Part shown: piece by piece, positions 33,868-41,600 of the stretch
Position numbering within the stretch: the first letter of the stretch is position 1
Layout of the letters: each line of letters starts with the position of its first letter
Assembly: GCF_000613245.1 (NCBI RefSeq)
Contig: NZ_HG964937.1
Location: 763,563-827,562 of the forward strand
From: Mycobacterium asiaticum DSM 44297
GTDB lineage: Bacteria; Actinomycetota; Actinomycetes; Mycobacteriales; Mycobacteriaceae
Length of the DNA stretch: 64,000 bases
Direction: 5' to 3'
Translations under genes and position numbers: made by a program
The notes under the pieces: generated by a model
Told to the model about the DNA's origin: nothing
The model's input: the letters and a program-made list of their open reading frames with translations, nothing else
Databases searched by the model: none

Positions 33868-34846
33868 ACTCCTTCGCGATGAATGCGCGGTGCTCCTCAG
33901 CGCTGCCGAGCAAAACTTCGCCTGCCCGGGCACGCTTGACGGCGAACTGCAGATCGTTCTCCCAGGTCAGTCCCATCGCACCGAAGCACTGCATCCCGCT
34001 GCGGACGACCTGCGACTGTGCCTCGCCTGCAGCGGCTTTCGCCATTCGGGTCAGGAGGCGACGGCGCGGATCGTCGGCGGCGATGGTGAGCGCTGCGAAG
34101 TAAGCCAGCGCACGGGCGCGCTCGATCGCCACGTACATGTCGACGGCCTTGTGCTGGAGCGCCTGGAATGACCCGATCACGACCCCGAACTGCCGACGCT
34201 GCTTGAGGTGATCCAAGGTCAGATCGAGAATGCGTCGACACGCACCGACAATCGTGATCGCGACGCCAGTGAGCGCGATCTGAAACGCCCGTTCGCCGTC
34301 GGTACGGACACGGTCCTGCTCGTCGACCGGGACGGAATCGAACCATAGGTCGGCGACATGGAGGACGGGGTCGAATGTCTTGACTCGGCGGGTGAGCACC
34401 GCGTTTCGGTCGACGATGAACACCCCCGATGCGGTGGTGACTGCGAGGCGATCTGCGCGATCACCGTCGAGGATGAATCGGGCCACACCGTCAAGGACCC
34501 AGCCGTCGCGTTGACTGCGGGTGGTGACCCCTTTCCAAACCGCGGTGCCGGCCTGGGAAGGGTCGTAGTGGTCCCCGGCCAAGGGCGCGAACTGGGTGAG
34601 CGAAGCAAGAAACGGTGTCGGATCCGACGCGCGTCCCAGCTCCTCGAGGACCAGGATGAGTTCGATCATGTTGTCTGCATCGGCCAGTTCCGTCCACCCC
34701 TGATTGCGGTACCACTGCCACAGGTCGTCGGGGGTCGAACGTCCTTCGGCGACCTGGCGGACCAAGGAGGGCGGGCACTGCTTGTCCACCGCTTCCCGGA
34801 CCGTGTCACGCCAAAAGCGCTGGTCGTCATCGAGCTCAAGAAGCAC
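33848..34846 (-). CDS. Acyl-CoA dehydrogenase (smaller subunit of a pair)
   Basis: 332 residues from GTG 34846, the first gene of operon 2, about 26 bases after the predicted transcription start. Diverged ACAD: N-terminal helical domain, middle with ARFILDGDRADRLAVTT, and the C-terminal part containing KQRRQFGVVIGSFQALQHKAVDMYV and MQCFGAMGLTWENDLQFAVKRARA. The short length and the partner gene directly downstream suggest the heteromeric FadE/ChsE type, in which one subunit lacks part of the FAD or catalytic site. Its stop overlaps the partner's start. Confidence 0.88.
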   Translation of the reverse strand: MLLELDDDQRFWRDTVREAVDKQCPPSLVRQVAEGRSTPDDLWQWYRNQGWTELADADNMIELILVLEELGRASDPTPFLASLTQFAPLAGDHYDPSQAGTAVWKGVTTRSQRDGWVLDGVARFILDGDRADRLAVTTASGVFIVDRNAVLTRRVKTFDPVLHVADLWFDSVPVDEQDRVRTDGERAFQIALTGVAITIVGACRRILDLTLDHLKQRRQFGVVIGSFQALQHKAVDMYVAIERARALAYFAALTIAADDPRRRLLTRMAKAAAGEAQSQVVRSGMQCFGAMGLTWENDLQFAVKRARAGEVLLGSAEEHRAFIAKEYGAADF

Positions 34847-34877
34847 GCTCGCTCCGTCTCAGTTGATGGTCTGCTGC

Positions 34878-34957
34878 GAGAATAATGTTCTCCGGAAGTG
34901 AAAGTCAACGTAGGCAAGTGTTGACAATCGCCGTGAGCGGATAGCAGCATTCAGCGT
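34878..34957. promoter_or_regulatory. Divergent promoter/operator block B (copy of 22136-22215)
   Basis: Operator GAGAATAATGTTCTC (34878-34892) overlaps the minus-strand -10 TATTCT (34884-34879); -35 TTGACT at 34908-34903, spacer 18. On the plus strand TTGACA (34921-34926) with 18 bases to CAGCAT (34945-34950) points toward the MaoC-like gene at 35110. Every element is at the same offset as in block A, with GAAAGTCAACGT, TTGACAA and AGCAG-ATTCAG identical. It drives operon 2 leftward and probably the MaoC-ligase pair rightward. Confidence 0.75.
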
Positions 34958-35109
34958 TAGCGGACTTCGTCCTGGGTGTATTCGGCTGGGAGATATCGCC
35001 TGGCAGGTGGGTTCTGAGCAGTTGCGCGAGGACGTCGTGCGAGCACGAAGTGCACGACCGGGCGACCCGCCGGTCATCGAGGCCACCGCTACCGAGCAGG
35101 AGAGGCATT

Positions 35110-36318
35110 ATGGCAAGGCAGCCGAGTTCGGCAGCGGACGAACAGTCGCGTGTCGAGATGGATGTGTCCGACGTCGACCATCGGGTCGGAAAGCCCATCG
35201 GTGGCGGACAGTTGTGGGATCCGTGCAGCTCGTCAGACATTCGTCGCTGGGTCATGGCGATGGACTATCCGAACCCGTTGCATTGGGATGAGCGATTCGC
35301 TCGCGATTCGGCCTTCGGCGGCCTCATCGCTCCGCAGTCCATTGCGGTCGCACTCGATTACGGGCACGGTGCGGCACCTGCCTGTGTCGGTCATATCCCG
35401 AAGAGTCACTTGATCTTCGGTGGCGAGGAGTGGTGGTTCTACGGCTGTCCCGTGCGCCCAGGGGACCAGCTTTTTCAGCAGCGTCGTTTCCACGACTACA
35501 AAGTGGTCGAGACGAAATTCGCTGGACCGACGATGTTTTCGAGAGGCGACACCGTCCACAAGAACCAGCACGGGGTGTTGGTGGCCCGCGAACGTTCCAC
35601 TGCTATTCGCTACCTCTACGAAGAGGCGACCAAGCGCGGGATGTTCGAAAGCCAACTCGGCGAGATCAAGCGCTGGACGCAGTTGGAACTCGAGGAGGTC
35701 GACCGGATCCGCCGGGACTGGCTGGAATCCAATCGGTCCGGCATTTCACCACATTTTGACGAGGTCAAGGTGGGGGATACGTTGCCGCGGCGGATCATCG
35801 GGCCCCACAGCATCGCCACTTTCACCACCGAGTATCGCGCGTTCGTCTTCAACACCTGGGGCTCGTTCTACTGGGTCGCGCCAGAAGGTGTCGACGACCC
35901 GTGGGTGTATCAAGATCCCGGTTTCGGGAAAGACTTCGCGTTCGACGAGGAAGACGCGTTAATCGATCCGCGCAAGCGTGACGGCCTTTACCTCGGACCG
36001 TCACGAGGGCACATCGACGCTGATCGCGCTAGCGAAGTGGGTATGGCCCGCGCGTACGGGTACGGCGCGACGATGGGCGCGTGGTGCACCGACTATCTCG
36101 CCTACTGGGCAGGCCACAACGGAATGGTGCGGCACAGCAAAGCCGACTTCCGCGGCCCCGCATTCGAAGGCGACGTGACCTACTTCGAGGGCGAGGTCAT
36201 CGACAAGCAGTCAGAGTCGGCGTGGGGTATGCCGCTGGTCCAGGTGAGGGTGCACCTGAAGAACCAGAACGGTGAAGAGCTCGTGAAGTGCACGGCCGAG
36301 ATCGAATTGCCGTTCTGA
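35110..36318 (+). CDS. MaoC-type double hot-dog dehydratase/hydratase
   Basis: 402 residues from ATG 35110, with AGGAGAGG upstream; a longer frame from 35050 lacks support. Two hot-dog domains in one chain: the N-terminal half resembles the FAS1-type dehydratase domain (SSSDIRRWVMAMDYPNPLHWDERFA, where the Asp/His segment of the hydratase motif is replaced by NPLHW), and the C-terminal half is MaoC-like, with TMGAWCTDYLAYWAGHNGMVRHSKADFRGPAFEGD. It likely hydrates an enoyl-CoA. Followed after 16 bases by an acyl-CoA ligase, probably one transcript from the plus side of block B. Confidence 0.8.
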   Translation: MARQPSSAADEQSRVEMDVSDVDHRVGKPIGGGQLWDPCSSSDIRRWVMAMDYPNPLHWDERFARDSAFGGLIAPQSIAVALDYGHGAAPACVGHIPKSHLIFGGEEWWFYGCPVRPGDQLFQQRRFHDYKVVETKFAGPTMFSRGDTVHKNQHGVLVARERSTAIRYLYEEATKRGMFESQLGEIKRWTQLELEEVDRIRRDWLESNRSGISPHFDEVKVGDTLPRRIIGPHSIATFTTEYRAFVFNTWGSFYWVAPEGVDDPWVYQDPGFGKDFAFDEEDALIDPRKRDGLYLGPSRGHIDADRASEVGMARAYGYGATMGAWCTDYLAYWAGHNGMVRHSKADFRGPAFEGDVTYFEGEVIDKQSESAWGMPLVQVRVHLKNQNGEELVKCTAEIELPF

Positions 36319-36334
36319 GCAACCCAGGCCCCTG

Positions 36335-38050
36335 ATGACGACCAACATTGCACCAGCTCCGTCGATCTCGGCAGGCCCGCCGCTGAGCGAGGAGCCCGGA
36401 CTCGGCGCACTCACACTGCCCGGTTTCCTGCGCGACGTCACATCGATGTACGGCGAGCGTGAAGCTCTGGTGTTCCACTCGGCGGAGGGGGAAACCCGTT
36501 GGACGTACGACGAACTGTGGGAGCAAGCCATGCAGGTGGCGGCCGCCCTGCGAGCGAGTGGCGTCGGGAAAGACGCCCGGGTGGGCCTGCTGATGACCAA
36601 CCGTCCCGAGTGGGTGGCTGCGTTCTTCGGCATCTCGATGGCCGGCGGTGTTGCTGTGGCTTTGAGCACCTTTTCCACAGCGGACGAGCTCGAGTATCTG
36701 CTCACTGCATCCAATGTTGCGCTGTTGCTCTTCGAACGTCAGGTGCTGAAGACCGACTTCCTCGCGGTGCTGGCCGACCTCCTGCCCGAGCTGGCTGAAA
36801 ATTACTCTGCGCCGCTGCAATCGGAGAAATTCCCGTTCCTGCGGGATCTCGTGCTGGTCGGTCAGCCGGGTCCCGGTGCCGACGACTGGGCCACGTTCTT
36901 GGCTCGGGGCGCCGGGCAACCGCGCGAACTGGTCATGGCGACGGCTACGTCGGCGAAGCCGAGTGACGCAGGCGCCCTCTTCTTTTCGTCGGGTTCGACG
37001 AGTAAGCCCAAGGGCATCCTCAACGCGCATCGCGGCATGACCATCCAGATGTGGCGTTTCCGGCGGGTATGCGGCTTCGAACCGGGAGACAACATTCGCT
37101 GCTGGTCGGCCAACGGTTATTTCTGGTCGGGAAATTTCGTCATGTCGCTGGGCGCGACGCTCGCTGCCGGCGGATGCTTGGTGCTGCAGTCCACGTTCGT
37201 TGCCACCGAAGCGCTTGAGTTGATGGCATCCGAGCAGGTGAATTACCCGTTCGCATGGCCGCACCAGTGGGCCCAGATCGAGGCTGCCCCCAATTGGTCC
37301 TGTGTCGATCTCAGCAGCATGAAATTCGCAGACGTCAAGACGCCGATCGCACGTCACCCAACGGTCTCCCACGAATGGCATCTGCCCGACCATGCCTACG
37401 GCAATACTGAAACATTCACGATTTCAACCATTTTCGACCTCAACACACCACCTGAGCAACACGCCAATAGTTGGGGCGTTGCGCTACCAGGCGTGACGTT
37501 GAAGATCGTCGACCCCCTGACCGGCGACGTTGTGCCGCGAGGTACGAGCGGTGAGATCTGTGTGAAGGGGCCCACCCTCATGCTTGGCTATATCGGCACG
37601 CCGCTTGATGAGACGCTCGACGCCGAAGGTTTCTTTCATACCGGCGACGGAGGCTACCTCGATGAGGTGGGGCGGTTGTTCTGGACGGGCCGGCTTACCG
37701 AGATCATCAAGACGGGCGGTGCGAACGTCTCGCCGCTGGAAGTCGACGAGATCTTGGCCCGGTATCCCACCGTCAAGGTGGCCAGAACCGTTGGTGTCCC
37801 ACACGAGACGCTCGGGGAGGTCGTCGTTGCTTGCGTTGTCGCACAAGACCACTCGAGTATGGAGGCCGAGAAGATCCGAACGTTTCTTCGGGAGCGCCTC
37901 GCGAGTTACAAGGTGCCACGTCACGTGCTGTTCTTCGATGATGACGACATTTCGCTGACCGGCAGTGACAAAGTCAGAGTCGGCGAGTTACGTGAATTAG
38001 CAGCCGCGCGTCTGCGGTCGCAACAGCGATCAGCCCCTGTCGGAGGTTGA
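36335..38050 (+). CDS. Acyl-CoA ligase (AMP-forming)
   Basis: 571 residues. P-loop FFSSGSTSKPKGILNAHRGM, YGNTETFTI, the hinge LFWTGRLTEIIKTGGANVSPLEVDEIL and the catalytic Lys region DDDDISLTGSDKVRVGEL. Distinct from the ligase at 29734, so the pathway may activate two acids or the two may act on different chain lengths. It follows the MaoC-type gene closely. Convergent with the TetR gene (38 bases between). No defects seen. Confidence 0.9.
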   Translation: MTTNIAPAPSISAGPPLSEEPGLGALTLPGFLRDVTSMYGEREALVFHSAEGETRWTYDELWEQAMQVAAALRASGVGKDARVGLLMTNRPEWVAAFFGISMAGGVAVALSTFSTADELEYLLTASNVALLLFERQVLKTDFLAVLADLLPELAENYSAPLQSEKFPFLRDLVLVGQPGPGADDWATFLARGAGQPRELVMATATSAKPSDAGALFFSSGSTSKPKGILNAHRGMTIQMWRFRRVCGFEPGDNIRCWSANGYFWSGNFVMSLGATLAAGGCLVLQSTFVATEALELMASEQVNYPFAWPHQWAQIEAAPNWSCVDLSSMKFADVKTPIARHPTVSHEWHLPDHAYGNTETFTISTIFDLNTPPEQHANSWGVALPGVTLKIVDPLTGDVVPRGTSGEICVKGPTLMLGYIGTPLDETLDAEGFFHTGDGGYLDEVGRLFWTGRLTEIIKTGGANVSPLEVDEILARYPTVKVARTVGVPHETLGEVVVACVVAQDHSSMEAEKIRTFLRERLASYKVPRHVLFFDDDDISLTGSDKVRVGELRELAAARLRSQQRSAPVGG

Positions 38051-38088
38051 CACCACCCCGACGCCCGACGCCACAAGACGGCGGGCCG

Positions 38089-38793
38089 CTACCCGTCGCC
38101 TGACGTCGCTGTCGTCCCGGCAACCGCTTTCTTGCACCAGGACCAGACGACATCCTCCGTCAACTCGGTCTCCTCGATACCGCCGTGCAGCGCGTTGTAC
38201 TGTCCTAGAGATGTCATCGTCGAGCCCAGCAGAGACGTCAACTGCTTCACCGTGAGGTCTTGTCGAATCAGGTCTGCCTGTGAACATGCGGTCAGGATCT
38301 GGGTCAGCAACTGACGGTGTGGCTCCCACACTTTGGCAAACGCTTCCGGGTTATCCAGCTCCAGGCTCAGGTTGTAAATAAGCACGAGACGGGCGCCTAC
38401 CTCCTGCGACGCACCGGGTCTCGAGAGGACGGCCCGGCACCACGCCTCCAATTGCGCCATGGGGCCATCGGCAGCCTGCACCTGAGCACGTACGGCCTCG
38501 GTGTACTGCGCGGTTACGTCTTCGTACAAAGCCAGCAGAAGTTCGTCCTTGCCGGCGAAGTGTTGATAGAAGGTTCGGACACTGAGATTCGCTCGATCGG
38601 CGAGAGCCTGCAACGTGAAGTTCGCCTGGCCCGATTCCTGGACCAATTCCAAGGCGGTCGCCATGAATTGCGTACTGCGTGCCACCGCCAAAGCGCGAGC
38701 TTCCCCGAGGCGACGCTCGATCGCTCGCTCCTGCCAGCTCTTTGTGCTGTCTGTGGCCGCAGCGGTCTCAGCGAGGGGTTCACCTGAAGTCAC
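38089..38793 (-). CDS. TetR-family transcriptional regulator, candidate controller of operons 1 and 2
   Basis: 234 residues from GTG 38793. Helix-turn-helix LQALADRANLSVRTFYQHFAGKDELLLALYEDV; the C-terminal half is the ligand-binding domain. Longer frames (to 38940) would translate through the operator-like palindrome at 38907-38921, so the later start is preferred, though its ribosome site is weak. The palindrome upstream (GAGAATCGTACTCTC) resembles those covering the promoters of both long operons, the pattern expected of an autoregulated repressor and its targets. The link is inference from motif sharing. Confidence 0.85.
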   Translation of the reverse strand: MTSGEPLAETAAATDSTKSWQERAIERRLGEARALAVARSTQFMATALELVQESGQANFTLQALADRANLSVRTFYQHFAGKDELLLALYEDVTAQYTEAVRAQVQAADGPMAQLEAWCRAVLSRPGASQEVGARLVLIYNLSLELDNPEAFAKVWEPHRQLLTQILTACSQADLIRQDLTVKQLTSLLGSTMTSLGQYNALHGGIEETELTEDVVWSWCKKAVAGTTATSGDG

Positions 38794-38906
38794 AGTTGCC
38801 CGCCTATCCAGAAAAACGCCATAAGACCACCATATTGCCCCTACTTCGCGGACCGAGGTAACAGTGCGCGTCAGCAGGCCTCGGCGGACGGCTGAGCCAC
38901 TTTGGC

Positions 38907-38921
38907 GAGAATCGTACTCTC
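38907..38921. promoter_or_regulatory. Operator-like palindrome C upstream of TetR
   Basis: GAGAATCGTACTCTC (38907-38921) matches the operator of blocks A and B at 12 of 15 (block A) and is an imperfect palindrome. It lies 114 bases before the TetR start codon in the 313-base gap 38794-39106. No TTGACT box of the A/B type is present 18 bases from it, so the promoter here differs. The gap also contains the separate palindrome at 38957. Confidence 0.6.
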
Positions 38922-38956
38922 GATATCGGGAAATATGCACTACCCATTTCTGGTAT

Positions 38957-38968
38957 TGTCATATGACA
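38957..38968. promoter_or_regulatory. Perfect 12-bp palindrome TGTCATATGACA
   Basis: TGTCATATGACA is a perfect dyad in the gap between the TetR gene and the plus-strand oxidoreductase at 39107. A TATTGT box (38954-38959) partly overlaps it, so it could be a second operator site, for the divergent gene or for another regulator. It does not match any other operator family in the window. Confidence 0.4.
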
Positions 38969-39106
38969 GTAAGTAGACATCGTCATTGCCGAGCGGCCGT
39001 GCGCGCGCTGGCGACCGTCTCGGCGTGCGGGTGGCGCTCGGCGCGCTGATCGCATCGACAACTGCGCTGAAGACGATGGCAATCAACCGAGGAGACATAG
39101 CGTTCT

Positions 39107-40114
39107 ATGGGACCCAACACCACCTTTCGGGCGCTCGTTGCACGGCAGCACGAAGACCGCATCGACGCGGCGGTCGAAACACTAGACTTGTCTCAGCTGC
39201 CGCCGGGCGAAGTTCTCGTGAAAGTGCATTATTCAAGCGCCAATTTCAAGGACGCTTTGGCGTTAAGCCCGAAAGGTGGGGTGGTACGCAGCTATCCAAT
39301 CGCGCCCGGCATTGATCTCACCGGTGAGGTGGTGGAATCGGATTCCGATGACTTCTCCGTGGGGGAGCTGGTGTTGGCGCACGGTTATGAGATCGGCACT
39401 GGTAGGCATGGGGGTTACGCTGAATATGCGCGGATCCCCGCAGAATGGGTGGTCAAACTCGGATCACTTAGTCCATTTGAGGGAGCCGCCATTGGAACCG
39501 CCGGCTTCACCGCCGCCATGAGCGTGGTTGCCTTGCAGCGGCACGGGGTTATGCCCGGTGACGGGCCTGTAGTGGTAACGGGCGCGAGCGGCGGCGTCGG
39601 ATCCGTCAGCATCGACCTACTGAGCGCGGCGGGCTACCACGTCGTGGCGTCGACCGGTAAGCCCGGTCTCGCCGATCGACTCAAAGCGCTGGGTGCAGCC
39701 GAGGTCATCGGACGGCTGCCTCAAGATCCCGATGCCAAGCCGCGGCCGCTGGGCAAGACGCGCTGGGCCGGGGCCGTCGATTGCGTCGGAGGCGCGACGC
39801 TCGCCGATGTCCTCAGCACCGTGCAATACGGTGGCGCGGTCGCGGCCAGTGGATTGACTGGCGGCGCCGGACTCCATACGACGGTTATGCCGTTCATCCT
39901 GCGCGGTGTGGCTTTGCTTGGCATCGACTCCGTGCAATTGCCCATCGGTCCGCGCCGCAAACTATGGAATGAGCTCGGCGGGACTGGCAAGCCACGGCAT
40001 CTCTCGGACGTTGTTCATGAAATACCCGTTAAGGAGGTGAAGGAGGTACTCGACCAGGTGCGCGTCGGAGGTTTCTCCGGCCGCGCGGTGGTACAGGTCG
40101 CTGGTGGCTTCTAA
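39107..40114 (+). CDS. YhdH/AcuI-type zinc-free alcohol dehydrogenase/quinone reductase
   Basis: 335 residues from ATG 39107 (AGGAG 8 bases upstream). MDR superfamily without zinc ligands: YSSANFKDALAL at the substrate site, APGIDLTGEVV and the NADPH motif VVVTGASGGVGSVSIDLL. It matches the YhdH/YhfP group, which includes acrylyl-CoA reductase AcuI. It probably reduces an alpha,beta-unsaturated carbonyl or enoyl-CoA with NADPH. It stands alone, divergent from the TetR gene and convergent with the alcohol dehydrogenase (168-base gap, no clear terminator). Confidence 0.85.
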   Translation: MGPNTTFRALVARQHEDRIDAAVETLDLSQLPPGEVLVKVHYSSANFKDALALSPKGGVVRSYPIAPGIDLTGEVVESDSDDFSVGELVLAHGYEIGTGRHGGYAEYARIPAEWVVKLGSLSPFEGAAIGTAGFTAAMSVVALQRHGVMPGDGPVVVTGASGGVGSVSIDLLSAAGYHVVASTGKPGLADRLKALGAAEVIGRLPQDPDAKPRPLGKTRWAGAVDCVGGATLADVLSTVQYGGAVAASGLTGGAGLHTTVMPFILRGVALLGIDSVQLPIGPRRKLWNELGGTGKPRHLSDVVHEIPVKEVKEVLDQVRVGGFSGRAVVQVAGGF

Positions 40115-40282
40115 GCGTGGGTCCGCGGTGTCGGCACCCCCAACGTTTGCACGGCAGACATTGTCTCGCGCAACATGATTCAGTGTCTTCCAAACGAAGC
40201 GCCCATTGCAGCCCAGCGCACACGTTCGGCGTTGTTTAACTGCGCGGCCTAGCAACTGGAACGGCTCCTCGTTCCACGCGAC

Positions 40283-41398
40283 TCAGTGTTCATGGATTAT
40301 TACCCCTCGAATATTGCGGCCAGCGAGCATGTCCTCGTAGGCCTCATTGATGTCGCTGAGCTTGTACTCGGTGGTGACGGCTTCGTCGAGCAACAGCTTG
40401 CCGCTTCGATAGAGGCTGATCAGTCGTGGGATGTCTGCTCGCGGGTTGGCTTCGCCGTACAAGCTGCCCAAGAGGCGTTTCTGGAACAGGGTGAACAACG
40501 TCAGCGGTAGCGTCGGCGTCACGTCGGACATCGATGCCAGGGCGGTCACCACAACGGCACCGCCCTTGCGTACGGCATTGAGGGCGTCGTTGATCATCGC
40601 GCCTTCGAGCTTGCCGGGGGTGAGGATGGCCGAGTCGGCCATGACTCCGCGCGAAATCTCGGCGACGAGCTGGGTCGCTTCCTCCAGCGAGGTGGAAAAG
40701 TGCGTGGCGCCGAACTCAAAGGCTTTGTCGCGCTTGCTCGGTTCGATATCCACCACGACGATTTGCTCCGCTCCTGCCAGCCGCGCGCCCTGAATGGCAC
40801 CACTGCCGATGCCTCCGCAGCCAACCACCACGACGACGTCGCCCGGACTGACGTTTGCAGTATTGACGGCCGAACCCCAGCCGGTGGTGACACCGCAGCC
40901 GAGAAGGCACGCGCGCGACAGCGGTACATCGTTGTCAATCTTGACCACTGATGTCTCCGACAACACGCCCCATTGAGCAAAACTGCCGACACCGGAAAGG
41001 GCGCCGATGCCCCGTCCTCTGGCTCGGCGCCGGAAGGTGCCGTCGGCCTGGACCCCCGCCAGGATGATCGCCCCGTAATCACAGAGGTTTTGGCGGCCCG
41101 TGGCGCACCAGCGGCAGCGGCCGCACGCCGGCAGGAACGACGTGACCACGTGGTCTCCCACCGCTATATCGCGGACTCCCGGACCAACCTCCTGAACGAC
41201 GCCCGCCCCTTCGTGCCCACCTATCAAGGGAAAACTCACCCCGAACATGTCGCCGGTGCGGATGTGGTGGTCGGAGTGGCATAGGCCGGTGGCTTCGAAC
41301 TCGACGAGTAGCTCGCCTTCCTGTGGCGGATCGAGTTCGATCTCTTCCACCGACCACCTCTCGTTCAGCCCCCACAGAACTGCTCCCTTGGTCTTCAT
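40283..41398 (-). CDS. NDMA-type zinc alcohol dehydrogenase
   Basis: 371 residues from ATG 41398, overlapping the ferredoxin stop as ATGA. Zinc MDR enzyme: catalytic zinc ligands C40 and H62 (GLCHSDHH, GGHEGAG), structural zinc C92, C95, C98 and C106 (CGRCRWCATGRQNLC), cofactor motif VVVGCGGIGSGAIQGARLAGA. The N-terminus MKTKGAVLWGLNERWSVEEI resembles the NDMA-dependent alcohol dehydrogenases of mycobacteria, whose tightly bound NAD is re-oxidised by mycofactocin or the artificial acceptor NDMA. Role: primary alcohol to aldehyde in the pathway. Confidence 0.88.
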   Translation of the reverse strand: MKTKGAVLWGLNERWSVEEIELDPPQEGELLVEFEATGLCHSDHHIRTGDMFGVSFPLIGGHEGAGVVQEVGPGVRDIAVGDHVVTSFLPACGRCRWCATGRQNLCDYGAIILAGVQADGTFRRRARGRGIGALSGVGSFAQWGVLSETSVVKIDNDVPLSRACLLGCGVTTGWGSAVNTANVSPGDVVVVVGCGGIGSGAIQGARLAGAEQIVVVDIEPSKRDKAFEFGATHFSTSLEEATQLVAEISRGVMADSAILTPGKLEGAMINDALNAVRKGGAVVVTALASMSDVTPTLPLTLFTLFQKRLLGSLYGEANPRADIPRLISLYRSGKLLLDEAVTTEYKLSDINEAYEDMLAGRNIRGVIIHEH

Positions 41399-41595
41399 GG
41401 CGACTCCTCGAGGATATGTATGGCACGCTCCGGGCAGTTCGCGATTGCGTTGTGCGCCCGGTCTTCCCACCCGGACGGGATATCTTCCATGGTCACGAAG
41501 GCGGTCCCTTCGTCGTCGATGTCGAACAATTCGGGATGCGCCGCGTAACAACGGCTGTGGCCTTGGCACGTTTCCCTGTCAACATGAAGTTTCAC
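41395..41595 (-). CDS. P450-type ferredoxin with CxxHxxC cluster motif
   Basis: 66 residues from GTG 41595, which begins 6 bases after the CoA transferase stop. Cluster ligands are C10, C16 and C54 (CQGHSRC ... NCPERA), with His13 where a four-cysteine ferredoxin has its second Cys. This CxxHxxC(x)nCP pattern is known in actinobacterial P450 ferredoxins that carry a [3Fe-4S] or unusual cluster. It is the only intact ferredoxin in the window and likely the electron donor to one or more of the seven P450s. No ferredoxin reductase is present. Confidence 0.9.
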   Translation of the reverse strand: MKLHVDRETCQGHSRCYAAHPELFDIDDEGTAFVTMEDIPSGWEDRAHNAIANCPERAIHILEESP

Positions 41596-41600
41596 GTTGT

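Noticed and set aside
36197..37393. A 398-codon minus-strand frame opposite the acyl-CoA ligase
   Set aside because: The ligase motifs on the plus strand leave no doubt; the other frame is a composition artefact.
38794..38940. A 49-codon N-terminal extension of the TetR protein
   Set aside because: It would translate through the operator-like palindrome and has no TetR homology.
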